The notes beneath the pieces were generated by a model that searched no databases, was not told the origin of the DNA, and worked only from the letters and a program-made list of their open reading frames with translations. From assembly GCF_900188155.1 (NCBI RefSeq), contig NZ_FZOG01000001.1, positions 496,001-560,000 on the forward strand: a DNA stretch of 64,000 nt. Direction: 5' to 3'. This document shows positions 7,868 through 16,023 of the stretch, piece by piece. Position 1 is the first letter of the stretch. Every line of letters begins with the position of its first letter. The DNA is from Pseudomonas segetis. GTDB lineage: Bacteria > Pseudomonadota > Gammaproteobacteria > Pseudomonadales > Pseudomonadaceae. A program made the position numbers and the translations under genes.

Positions 7868-9127
7868 CTAGCGGCTGTCGCTATTGATGACTGCAGGTTC
7901 TAGGCCGGGATGCAGCAATTGTGCCTGATCGCGCCGGAAGGTCTGCCGGCCCGCCTTGAACCCCATCAGCGCGGGGCTTATTTCGGCAACTACCGCCGCG
8001 CTGCTTGCGGCATCAAAGACAATAAAGTCAGCCCGGCAGTTTGGTTCAAGCCCATAGTTTTGCAAATGCAGAAGCTTGGCTGATTCGCTGGATATCCAAC
8101 TCATGCAGTTCAGCAGTTCTGCTTCGGTGGCGAGTTGGCTGACATTGGCGAACAGGTTTGCCTGACGCACCAGGGAGGCATCGCCATAGGGGGTGAATGG
8201 ATTGCCGATGTTGTTGGTCGAGAGCGAGCAGGTCACCCCGCAGGCATGCAAGTGGGCCAGAGGCGCCAAGCCCCTGGGCTTGTTATGGAAATGCTCGCGG
8301 GCAGTCAGGAACAAGTCGGTGCTGGGTAGACAGGTCACCTGCACGCCGGCTTCGCCGAGCGCCATCGCCAGGCTGGTCAACTGCGCTTTGGGGAGTGCCG
8401 AGAGCTTGGTCACATGACCGATGGCAACACGGTTTTGCCAACCATGATCAAGGGTGCAGCGGATCACTTCGTCAACCGTCAAACCTTCAGGGTTGAGGTC
8501 AAAGTCGAGATGAAAATCGATATCGCAATCGTATTCGCGGGCTAATTCAAACACGCGCTGGATATGCGCCAAGGGTTGATCGTCCATGTAGGGGCAGCCA
8601 CCGATGACAGTTGCACCCTGCTCAAGCGCCTGGCGCATAAGCGCCTCGGTCCCTGGATTATTCAGCAGTCCTTCCTGGGGAAAGACGCACAGCTGCAAGG
8701 AAATAGCCCAGGCGTAGTCGGCCTGCAAGCGCTTGATGGCGTTGAACCCGGTCAAGCCGATTTGCGGATCGATTTCAATGTGCGTGCGCATATGGCTGGT
8801 GCCTTGGACTATGGCTTTTTCCAGCACGCTTGCGCCACGTTGGTAGACGTCTTCTTCGGTAAAGCCGGCTTTTGCCGCACGGGTCTGGCTGATCGCTTCG
8901 CTCAAGGTGCCGTGCAGCAGTTGGCAACGCGACATGATGCAGGCCTTGTCCAGGTGAATATGGCTTTCGACCAGGCCCGGCACTATCAGTTTTCCCTTCA
9001 GGTCCAGCACCTCATGCTGGCGGCCGGGGGAGGGCGCGGCAACAAAAGATCCGTCTTCGATATAGAGTTCGACGTTCTGTGCCGGTCGGTCGGTGCGACG
9101 CCCGTTGATGATGGTCAGGCCGTTCAT
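7868..9127 (-). CDS. Amidohydrolase of the cytosine deaminase-like group with altered active site
   Basis: A 419-residue amidohydrolase-superfamily protein resembling cytosine deaminase and N-isopropylammelide hydrolase. Metal ligands are seen at His56 and His58 (SHIHLD), His206 (DFHLDF) and His238 (IGHVTK). By my alignment to E. coli CodA, the proton-shuttling Glu217 corresponds to Phe209, and the metal Asp313 with Asp314 to Asn305 and Asn306 (STNNIGNP). This suggests a distinct subfamily with another chemistry or substrate. Its ATG overlaps the stop of the transporter fusion (ATGA), so it is the last gene of the binding protein-livH-livMGF operon and probably acts on the imported compound. 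Confidence 0.8.
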   Translation of the reverse strand: MNGLTIINGRRTDRPAQNVELYIEDGSFVAAPSPGRQHEVLDLKGKLIVPGLVESHIHLDKACIMSRCQLLHGTLSEAISQTRAAKAGFTEEDVYQRGASVLEKAIVQGTSHMRTHIEIDPQIGLTGFNAIKRLQADYAWAISLQLCVFPQEGLLNNPGTEALMRQALEQGATVIGGCPYMDDQPLAHIQRVFELAREYDCDIDFHLDFDLNPEGLTVDEVIRCTLDHGWQNRVAIGHVTKLSALPKAQLTSLAMALGEAGVQVTCLPSTDLFLTAREHFHNKPRGLAPLAHLHACGVTCSLSTNNIGNPFTPYGDASLVRQANLFANVSQLATEAELLNCMSWISSESAKLLHLQNYGLEPNCRADFIVFDAASSAAVVAEISPALMGFKAGRQTFRRDQAQLLHPGLEPAVINSDSR

Positions 9128-11616
9128 GCTGCGGCTCCTTCACCGAGGTAGGCGGCTTCAAGCTCAGGATCACCTCGCAATTGCTCGGCACTGCCAGTTT
9201 TAACGATTTGTCCGGTTTCAAGCACGTAGGCGCGGTCGGCGACTTGCAGGGCCAGATTGGCCATCTGGTCGACCAGCAGTATGGTCACGCCTTCATCGCG
9301 TAGCGCGGCGAGCGTGTTGTAGAGCTCGCCAATCATGGCTGGCGACAGCCCAAGGGAAGGTTCGTCGAGCAACAGTATCTTCGGTTTGGCCATCAGGCCG
9401 CGCCCAATGGCAACCATCTGTTGCTCACCGCCCGAGAGCAGGCCTGCCGGGCTGTCTATACGGTCGCGCAGGCGCGGAAAACGCTTGAGGATTGCCTCAA
9501 CCTCTGCCGCGGCGTCATAGCTATCGCGACGTGAATAGCCACCCAGCAACAGGTTGTCGCGCACGCTCAGCAGTGCAAAGACCTGGCGTCCTTCAGGCAC
9601 CAGCGCCAGCCCCTGGGCGGCAATGCTGTTGGGCGGTGCATGGTGGATGCTTTCGTTATCCAGCAGGATACTGCCGGACGTTGCCGGGTGCAGGCCCGCC
9701 AGGCATTGCAGAATGCTTGATTTGCCCGCACCGTTGGCGCCGAGAATCGCCACCAACTCACCCGGATTGACCAGCAGGTTGACCTTGTCCACAACAGGCG
9801 AGGCGCCGTAGTCAATCACCAGGTCCTTGACGAACAGGCGAGCATCTCGCGAGCCATCCCATGGGCACTCGCGCGGAGTCGCTTGATAGCTGGTGCCGCC
9901 CAGGTAGGCCGCAATCACACGTTCGTTACCGCGCACTTCCTCGGGCGTACCCCAGGCAATAGGCTTGCCGGCATCAAGCACCAGCAATCGCTCGGATACA
10001 GCCATGACCAAGGTCATGTCGTGCTCCACCAGGATTACGGCAATGCCGAAGCCGGCGAGTTGCTTGAACAGAACGGCCAGCTTGTCAGTATCGCTGCGGC
10101 TCAGACCTGCTGCCGGCTCGTCCAGCAACAGCACCGCCGGGCCCGTGGCGAGGGCGCGGGCGATCTCGACCAGGCGTCGGTCGACATGGGGTAGATCTTC
10201 GGTCGGGGTATTTACCGAACCGGCATAGCCAACCAGGCCCAGCAGCTGCATGGCCAGTTCGCGCTGCTGCCCATTCGCCCGGCTGAACGGATGCTGCAGC
10301 CGGCCTTTCTGCAGGGCGACCAATATGTTCTCAAGCACCGACAACTCAGCAAACAATTGGGTGGTCTGGTAGGTGCGGGCGATACCGGCACGGGCCACTT
10401 TCCAGGCCGGCTTGCCCGCAAGCGGCTGGTCCAGGTCGATGCAACCACTGTCGGGTGCATAAAAGCCGCTGATCATGTTCAGTACTGTGGTCTTGCCCGC
10501 GCCGTTGGGGCCAATGATGCTGGTGATACTGCCCGGGCGTGCTGAAAAGCTCACATCCTGGGCGGCTTGAACGCCGCCAAAGCGAATACCGATATCCTTG
10601 ACCTGCAAGCCTTCGCTTGCCTCGGGCTGGGCGAAGAACTCTGCCAGTAACTGGTTATTGAGCGTGCCTTGCACAAGCACCTGGTTTGGGCGCATGCACA
10701 GATTGGCGAGGGTGCCCAGGACACCGCGTGGCGCGACCCAGAGCACAGCAAGCAAGAGCGCAGAAAAGATCAGCAGGCGATACTCGGCAAAGTCCGAGAG
10801 CAACTCGGGCAGAAGAACAATCAGCAAGGCGCCCAGCAAGGGGCCAAACAATGTCCCGCTGCCGCCGACAATCACGGCCAGCACAAACAGGATCGATTGC
10901 GAGAAGGGAAAGGAGGCCGGGTTGATGAACATCATCAAGGGCGCAACCAGGGCGCCTGCAAGCCCAGCCAGTGCCGCCGACAGGGCAAAGGCGAGTGTCT
11001 TGCTGTGCATCGGGTTAAAGCCCAGCGATCTGGCAGCGATCTCGGTGGATTTGACTGCGCGCATCGCCAGGCCCCAGCCGCTATTGCGCAAACACTGATA
11101 AAACACCAGGGAGGCAATCATCAGCGCACTGGACAGCAAGGCCAGCGATATTGTCGGGTCCAGGTCGCCAAACTCCGGCAGTGGAATACCCATCAAGCCA
11201 TTGGCGCCACCGGTTACTGAGCGCCACTCGATCAGGCCGTGATGCACCACCAATGCAAATGCAATGGTAATCATCGCCAGATATGGACCGCTCACCCGCA
11301 AGGCGGGAATTGCCAACAGCCCGCCAATGGCGGCGCAGGCTAAACCAGCAGCCAGCATGGCCAGGCCGAGGGGGATCTGCGCCATGGTGAGCAAGGCGCA
11401 GATGTAGGCGCCAATTGCATAAAAAGCGATGTGTCCGAACGAAATTTGTCCACTCAAGCCGATCAGGATATTCAGGCCGACGCCGACCACGACGGTCAGG
11501 GCGCAGAATGTGAAAACCAGCAGCGAGTAGCTGTCGAGTGTCAGTGCCAGGACAGTGCTGGCAAGGGCGAGCAAGGCGATGCTGGCGGGGGCGATCAGTG
11601 TTTTGTTCAGGCTCAT
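9124..11616 (-). CDS. ABC transporter triple fusion LivM-LivG-LivF
   Basis: One 830-residue frame joins three normally separate subunits of a branched-chain amino acid-type (HAAT) importer. Residues 1-305 are a LivM-like permease. Residues 338-573 are a LivG-like ATPase with Walker A GPNGAGKTT (369-377) and LLLDEP (496-501). Residues 595-826 are a LivF-like ATPase with GANGAGKSS (626-634), LSGGE (727-731) and LLLDEP (748-753). The LivG signature is LPHVD (475-479) instead of an LSGGQ-like sequence, so one of the two ATP sites may be weak. It overlaps livH by ATGA. The substrate is not predictable from family alone. Confidence 0.92.
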   Translation of the reverse strand: MSLNKTLIAPASIALLALASTVLALTLDSYSLLVFTFCALTVVVGVGLNILIGLSGQISFGHIAFYAIGAYICALLTMAQIPLGLAMLAAGLACAAIGGLLAIPALRVSGPYLAMITIAFALVVHHGLIEWRSVTGGANGLMGIPLPEFGDLDPTISLALLSSALMIASLVFYQCLRNSGWGLAMRAVKSTEIAARSLGFNPMHSKTLAFALSAALAGLAGALVAPLMMFINPASFPFSQSILFVLAVIVGGSGTLFGPLLGALLIVLLPELLSDFAEYRLLIFSALLLAVLWVAPRGVLGTLANLCMRPNQVLVQGTLNNQLLAEFFAQPEASEGLQVKDIGIRFGGVQAAQDVSFSARPGSITSIIGPNGAGKTTVLNMISGFYAPDSGCIDLDQPLAGKPAWKVARAGIARTYQTTQLFAELSVLENILVALQKGRLQHPFSRANGQQRELAMQLLGLVGYAGSVNTPTEDLPHVDRRLVEIARALATGPAVLLLDEPAAGLSRSDTDKLAVLFKQLAGFGIAVILVEHDMTLVMAVSERLLVLDAGKPIAWGTPEEVRGNERVIAAYLGGTSYQATPRECPWDGSRDARLFVKDLVIDYGASPVVDKVNLLVNPGELVAILGANGAGKSSILQCLAGLHPATSGSILLDNESIHHAPPNSIAAQGLALVPEGRQVFALLSVRDNLLLGGYSRRDSYDAAAEVEAILKRFPRLRDRIDSPAGLLSGGEQQMVAIGRGLMAKPKILLLDEPSLGLSPAMIGELYNTLAALRDEGVTILLVDQMANLALQVADRAYVLETGQIVKTGSAEQLRGDPELEAAYLGEGAAA

Positions 11617-12482
11617 ACTTTCACCAGTGTCTTGCTGCCAAACAGGCCGTTGGGACGCAATGCCAGGGCCACTATGACCAGGGCAAAGGTAAATATCTGG
11701 GTAAATGCCGAACCGAAATACACTGTAATCAAGGCTTCGGCCAGGCCGAAAATCAGCCCGGCAGCAAAGACTCCGCTGGCGCTGGAAATACCGCCCAGGA
11801 TGGCCACGGCAAAGGCCTTTAGCCCGAACAAGGTGCCCATTTCGGCGCTGACATTGAACAAGGGGGCGATCAGTAAGCCGGCCAGTGCGGCAAAGACACT
11901 CGACACGGCAAAGGCGATGGCCACCACCCGGTTGACTCTTATACCCATGAGCATGGCGGCACGCGGGTTCTGCACACAGGCCTCCAAGACCTTGCCCAGG
12001 CGGGTGTAGCGGCGCACCAAAAACAGTGCCAGCGCAATGCTTGCACCTGCAATCGGAATCAGGATCTGCAATGCGCCGATACTGTTGCCAAACAACTCGA
12101 TACTTTGATTGGCCAATTCCAAGGTGAACTGGCGGGGTTCTTTGCCGAAGCTGAACATTGCCAGGTTATCCACCAGAATACCGCCGGCCACTGTCGCCAT
12201 CAGCCAGGCTTCCGAGCCGCGCGAGTGGAAAGGCCTGACCAGGAAGCGTTCAATCGCAAGGCCGTAGATTGCGCACAGCGTCAAGGTCGCGAGCACTGCC
12301 AGCCACAGCGGCCAGCCCCAGGTGATGTAGAAGCTGTAGCCGAAGACGGCGCCGACCATCATGGCACTGCCCTGGGCAAAGTTGACCGTGCGTGAAACCA
12401 CGTAGGTAATGTGAAACCCCAAGGCCAGCAAGGCGTACATGCTGCCCAGGCCTATGCCGGTAATGATGGCGGCGGTGATCAT
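11613..12482 (-). CDS. HAAT-family ABC permease, LivH-like
   Basis: A 289-residue inner membrane permease of the LivH family with about eight hydrophobic segments and the family blocks ALGFHITYVVSRTVNFAQG (near residue 20) and GLKAFAVAILGG (near 225). It partners the LivM part of the fused downstream gene. It starts 49 bases after the binding protein gene, and its last four bases overlap the fusion gene start. Imports a compound delivered by the periplasmic protein at 12532-13728. Confidence 0.9.
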   Translation of the reverse strand: MITAAIITGIGLGSMYALLALGFHITYVVSRTVNFAQGSAMMVGAVFGYSFYITWGWPLWLAVLATLTLCAIYGLAIERFLVRPFHSRGSEAWLMATVAGGILVDNLAMFSFGKEPRQFTLELANQSIELFGNSIGALQILIPIAGASIALALFLVRRYTRLGKVLEACVQNPRAAMLMGIRVNRVVAIAFAVSSVFAALAGLLIAPLFNVSAEMGTLFGLKAFAVAILGGISSASGVFAAGLIFGLAEALITVYFGSAFTQIFTFALVIVALALRPNGLFGSKTLVKV

Positions 12483-12531
12483 CTGAGTATCCTTTTGGCG
12501 ACCCTGGACCCAGGGCCGCTCACAGCTGCGT

Positions 12532-13728
12532 TTAAGGGGCTATCGGGACGATCTGGTCGTTTACGAAATGGGTGAACACATAATCATTCGGGCCCAGGGC
12601 ATCGTGTTTGGTGGGGGTGAATGGTTGCTTGTAATCCTTGATCAGGCCGTTGTACTCATTGATCGCATAAAAGCCATCGCGCACCTCTGTACCTTTGGTG
12701 CTGCCTGCTTTCTCAATGGCAAGCGAGGCCAGGAACATGGCGTCGTAGGCGTTGGCAATACCAACAGCTGGAGTGACATCGGCCAGGGTCTTGATTTCGG
12801 GGTAGCGTTTTTTCAAGGCCGCCAGCACCGAGTCGCCCTTGGCGCTGTTGTTGTCGGTAAATACATAGGTCTGGATGAAGTGGACCTTGCTTGCATTTGG
12901 CCCTGCCAACTCGCCGAAACGTCCCCCTGCCGGACCCCAGTGCGAAACAATGGGTACATCCCAGCCCATGCGATCCAGAGACTTGACCACCTGCGCCGAT
13001 GGCCCCACGTTGCCGACCATCAACAGGCTGTCGGCGCCGGCATTCTTCAAGCGGGTCAGCTGTGGCACAACGTCAAGGTCGCTGCCTTCTATGCGTTCAA
13101 TGCCTGCCGCTTGCATGCCGCGTTTATCCAGTGCGTGCTTGAAGCCGATTTCATTCGACTCGCCCCATGGATTGTTAATCAGGATCATGCCGGGTTTTTG
13201 CATGCCTTTTTTAGTGACGCCGTATTCAACCAAGGCTTCGTCGACCAGTTCATCAACGGCTGACACGCGAAACACATAGTTATCCTTGGCGCCATTTTCA
13301 GTGATTTTGGTTCCGGCCGCCCAGATGCCCATGAAGGGCGCCTTGAGCTGGTTGGCCAGGGGCACTATGGCCAATGAAACCGGGGTGTCCAGGCCGCCGA
13401 ACAGCACGGCGACCTGCTCGCGCTGAATCAATTCGCGTGCCGCCAGCATGCCCTTGGCCGGATTGCTTTCATCGTCGCGGCGGATCAACTCGACCGGGCG
13501 ACCGAGAATCCCGCCTGCGGCGTTGATTTCGTCAATGGCCACAGTCAAGCCGCGGGTCAGGGCTTCACCTGACTTTGCCGATTGCCCGGAAAGCGCTGCA
13601 ACCAGACCCACCTTGATGGGCTCTGCGGCATGGGCACTGTTGAGTGTCATCAAGCCCAAAGTTGCTACGGCCACTGCGCGAGGCAGTAGCTTGGCGAGGG
13701 GAGAGAGTATTTTTTGCAAGTTTTGCAT
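12532..13728 (-). CDS. Periplasmic substrate-binding protein of a HAAT ABC importer
   Basis: A 398-residue type I periplasmic binding protein of the LivJ/LivK family. A signal peptide is clear (residues 1-34, ending SAHA before AEPIKVG), followed by the family start LVAALSGQSAKSGEALTRG and the EINAAGGILGRPVELIRRDDESNP block. The start (MQNLQKIL) was chosen because it gives the signal peptide and has GGAG upstream; a longer frame reaches back to 13869 but would bury the operator. It is the first gene of the four-gene import and hydrolysis operon controlled by the paired palindrome at 13741-13776. Confidence 0.9.
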   Translation of the reverse strand: MQNLQKILSPLAKLLPRAVAVATLGLMTLNSAHAAEPIKVGLVAALSGQSAKSGEALTRGLTVAIDEINAAGGILGRPVELIRRDDESNPAKGMLAARELIQREQVAVLFGGLDTPVSLAIVPLANQLKAPFMGIWAAGTKITENGAKDNYVFRVSAVDELVDEALVEYGVTKKGMQKPGMILINNPWGESNEIGFKHALDKRGMQAAGIERIEGSDLDVVPQLTRLKNAGADSLLMVGNVGPSAQVVKSLDRMGWDVPIVSHWGPAGGRFGELAGPNASKVHFIQTYVFTDNNSAKGDSVLAALKKRYPEIKTLADVTPAVGIANAYDAMFLASLAIEKAGSTKGTEVRDGFYAINEYNGLIKDYKQPFTPTKHDALGPNDYVFTHFVNDQIVPIAP

Positions 13729-13740
13729 GTAGTTTCTCCA

Positions 13741-13776
13741 GATTGCTAGCATTTGTATGAAGTTTGCTAGCAAACT
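13741..13776. promoter_or_regulatory. Paired palindromic operator upstream of the HAAT operon
   Basis: AGTTTGCTAGCAAACT at 13761-13776 is a perfect 16-base palindrome. A second GCTAGC core lies at 13745-13750, with centres 21 bases apart. The arrangement mirrors the pair at 2871-2908 in front of the GGT-like gene. It lies 13-48 bases upstream of the binding protein ATG, a position suitable for repression by a GntR dimer pair. Confidence 0.75.
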
Positions 13777-13917
13777 GGGTGCCACATATGAAACCCCAGT
13801 ATTTACGGGGCTTGTGGCGAAAATGCTTGAGCTTTGCGCACAGCATTTGGGCGGCTTGCACCAGAGCAATGCGCCAATCTAATCATTCCAATGTTTATGG
13901 ATTCGGAGTTAGCGACC

Positions 13918-14316
13918 ATGCAGCACGACAACCCGGCAGTACAAATTGTCAGTGACTTTCTAGACGCATCGATGGCACCCGACCCCGTCAAGGCGGCGAC
14001 CTATATGTCAGCCGATGTCCGCATCACCTTCACCGGCGGGCGGCTGATGCCAAGCGCAAAGGAGATCACGGCCTTCAATGCCGCACGCTACAACTGGGTG
14101 AAAAAGGCGCTGGGTCAGTTCGACTGGACAGATCGTGGCGACCATACGGTGGTGTACTCCAACGGTACCCTTTATGGCGAATGGCCCGATGGGCGCAGTT
14201 TCAGTGGCAATCGCTATCTGGATCGCTTTGAAGTGCGTGATGGCAAGATCACCCGGATGGATGTATGGAATGACAGCGCCGAGTGGATACTGGCACCAGA
14301 AGTGGCGAAGGCCTGA
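13918..14316 (+). CDS. NTF2-like (SnoaL-type) fold protein
   Basis: A 132-residue protein with the layout of SnoaL-like/NTF2-like domains: an N-terminal helix VQIVSDFLDASMAPDPVKAATYM, then the strand DVRITFTGG and C-terminal strands YLDRFEVRDGKITRMDVWND. Members are small ketosteroid isomerase-fold enzymes or binding proteins, and no specific reaction can be assigned. The start was set at MQHDNPAV, which follows GGAG by nine bases; earlier in-frame ATGs exist at 13891 and 13897. It is divergent from the HAAT operon and could share its control region, but nothing shows that directly. Confidence 0.75.
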   Translation: MQHDNPAVQIVSDFLDASMAPDPVKAATYMSADVRITFTGGRLMPSAKEITAFNAARYNWVKKALGQFDWTDRGDHTVVYSNGTLYGEWPDGRSFSGNRYLDRFEVRDGKITRMDVWNDSAEWILAPEVAKA

Positions 14317-14344
14317 TCATTGGCTGGTCGTGAGCCAATACCGT

Positions 14345-14626
14345 CTAATCGCTTACGACCACGCCCTTCCAAAATGCCACATAGCCACGGATATTGGCTG
14401 CTGCTTCCTTGGGCTGCGGGTAATACCAGGCGGCATCGGGATTACGCTTACCCTCGACCTCCAGGCTGTAGTAGTGCGCCTGGCCTTTCCATGGACAATG
14501 GCTGCTGTAGTCGCTGGGCTTGAAGTACTCGCTGACGATGGCGTCAGCGGGGAAATAGTGATTGCCTTCGACGACCACGGTTGCGTCTGACTGGGCGATT
14601 ACGCGGTCGTTCCAGATTGCTTTCAT
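14345..14626 (-). CDS. DUF427-family small protein
   Basis: A 93-residue DUF427 protein with the typical blocks VVEGNHYFPADAI, HCPWKGQAHYY and NPDAAWYYPQP. The family forms a small beta-barrel of unknown function and is widespread in proteobacteria and actinobacteria. The start (MKAIWNDRV) has GAGG about eight bases upstream; a 12-codon extension to 14662 is less like the family. It lies 62 bases after msrB on the same strand and may be cotranscribed. Confidence 0.85.
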   Translation of the reverse strand: MKAIWNDRVIAQSDATVVVEGNHYFPADAIVSEYFKPSDYSSHCPWKGQAHYYSLEVEGKRNPDAAWYYPQPKEAAANIRGYVAFWKGVVVSD

Positions 14627-14688
14627 CTGCCGGTCCTCATCGAATGCCAATGCGTGGCGCACAATCGCGCCACGCTATCCAAATTGTC

Positions 14689-15132
14689 CTAATCGAGCTT
14701 TTTCAGGGCGACCGCGTTCATGCAGAAGCGCAAGCCAGTGGGCTCCGGGCCATCCGGGAATACGTGGCCCAAATGCGCGCCACATACATTGCAGCTGTTC
14801 TCGATACGGGACATGCCGTGGCTTGAGTCGTTGTGATAAGCAATCACGTTGTCCTTGATCGGCTGGGTGAATGACGGCCAGCCGCTATGGGACTCATATT
14901 TGTTGTTCCCATCGAACAAGGGCGTGCCGCAACACACACAACCGTATATACCCGGTTCAAACAGGCTGCACATTGGCGAGCTGTGGGGCCGTTCAGTACC
15001 GGCTTGGCGAGTGACCCGGTATTGTTCGGCATCGAGTTGGGCGCGCCACTCTTCTTCGGTCTTGATGACTTTGCGATCAGGCGCTGGGTTGCCGTGGGTG
15101 GCTCGAGAAATAACATCGTTCCAGTTATGCAT
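14689..15132 (-). CDS. msrB: Peptide methionine (R)-S-oxide reductase MsrB
   Basis: A 147-residue cytoplasmic MsrB that reduces methionine-R-sulfoxide in proteins using thioredoxin. The zinc site is formed by two CxxC pairs (CVCCG and CNVCG), and HSGWPSF and GHVFPDGP are the substrate-binding motifs. The catalytic cysteine is in RFCMNAVAL near the C-terminus. The length is slightly above the canonical 130-135. It clusters with carbonyl and oxidative stress genes, but no specific regulatory site was recognised. Confidence 0.95.
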   Translation of the reverse strand: MHNWNDVISRATHGNPAPDRKVIKTEEEWRAQLDAEQYRVTRQAGTERPHSSPMCSLFEPGIYGCVCCGTPLFDGNNKYESHSGWPSFTQPIKDNVIAYHNDSSHGMSRIENSCNVCGAHLGHVFPDGPEPTGLRFCMNAVALKKLD

Positions 15133-15207
15133 CTAAGGCTCCTAGCTAAATATCGATTGTGCAGCCGTCTGAGGCAGTGCAGGTAGCCGCTCTTTGTACC
15201 ACTGTTT

Positions 15208-15249
15208 GGGGCTCAGTTCTGGTATGCAGAATACCGGAACACGAGCCCC
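15208..15249. repeat. Long intergenic hairpin of unknown role
   Basis: GGGGCTC (15208-15214) pairs with GAGCCCC (15243-15249). Inside it TTCTGGTAT (15217-15225) pairs with ATACCGGAA (15231-15239), with one G-U pair, a five-base loop and a small internal loop. There is no following T-run on either strand, so it is not an ordinary intrinsic terminator. The 236-base gap between msrB and the HAD gene also holds a shorter GGATG/CATCC stem at about 15330-15350. It could be a structured RNA, a repeat-family element or a processing site. Confidence 0.5.
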
Positions 15250-15369
15250 AGCGGCGGGCCGTCGAGCGATTGCCTAGCTAGAGACGTGCAAACCGGCCCG
15301 GTGTTACAAGGCCTGGCTTGCCTGATGCTGGATGAAAAGCCGTCATCCAGCCAATCCGGGCCAGGAGCC

Positions 15370-16023
15370 TCAGCGCCAGTTGAGGATTGGCCAGCCGACC
15401 TGTTCGGCATGCGCGCGCAGTTGTGGGTCCGGGTTTACCACCCGCGGGTTATCGACCTGCTTGAGCAAGGGCAGGTCGTTGCGTGAGTCGGAATAGAAAT
15501 AGGCGCCATCAAGGGGTTCGTTGTTGTCAGCCAGCCATTGATGCAGGCGTGCGACCTTGCCTTCGCGATAGGTCAATATGCCTTGGGTCTGACCGCTGTA
15601 GCAGCCGTGCTGAATTTCCAGGTCTATGGCCAGTACGTCCTCGATGCCCAGCCGCTGGGCAATGGCACTGACCAGGAAGTGCGCAGAGGCGGAGATAATC
15701 AATACGCGGTCGCCGGCCTTGCGGTGAGTGGCCAGGCAGCGTGTTGCATCGCTGTGCAAAACCGGTTCTATCACATCCTCGACAAAGGGCTCGACGACAA
15801 AGGCAACCTCTTCCGGGGTGCGGCCCACAAGTGGTGCGAGGCTGAACGCCATGTAGTCTTCCATGGCCAGTTGGCCCTGGGCATAGAGGTTCATCAGCTC
15901 GTGATCGCGCGCAATAAAACTCTCGGCATCGACCCAGCCAATCTTGGCCATTTCGGCGCTCCACAAGCTGGCACAGTCGCCGTCGATCAAGGTGTCATCA
16001 AGGTCAAAGATTGCCAGGGTCAT
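15370..16023 (-). CDS. HAD-superfamily phosphatase (subfamily IB)
   Basis: A 217-residue HAD hydrolase of the phosphoserine phosphatase-like IB group. Motif I is FDLDDTLIDGD at residues 5-15, motif II is LIISASAHFLV near 100, motif III/IV is AYFYSDSRNDLPLL near 180. These enzymes remove phosphate from small molecules in the cytoplasm. Its ATG shares one base with the TGA of the ATPase gene (TGATG), so it is translationally coupled to the importer. This supports a role in dephosphorylating the imported compound. It is the last gene of the six-gene operon starting at 20600. Confidence 0.85.
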   Translation of the reverse strand: MTLAIFDLDDTLIDGDCASLWSAEMAKIGWVDAESFIARDHELMNLYAQGQLAMEDYMAFSLAPLVGRTPEEVAFVVEPFVEDVIEPVLHSDATRCLATHRKAGDRVLIISASAHFLVSAIAQRLGIEDVLAIDLEIQHGCYSGQTQGILTYREGKVARLHQWLADNNEPLDGAYFYSDSRNDLPLLKQVDNPRVVNPDPQLRAHAEQVGWPILNWR

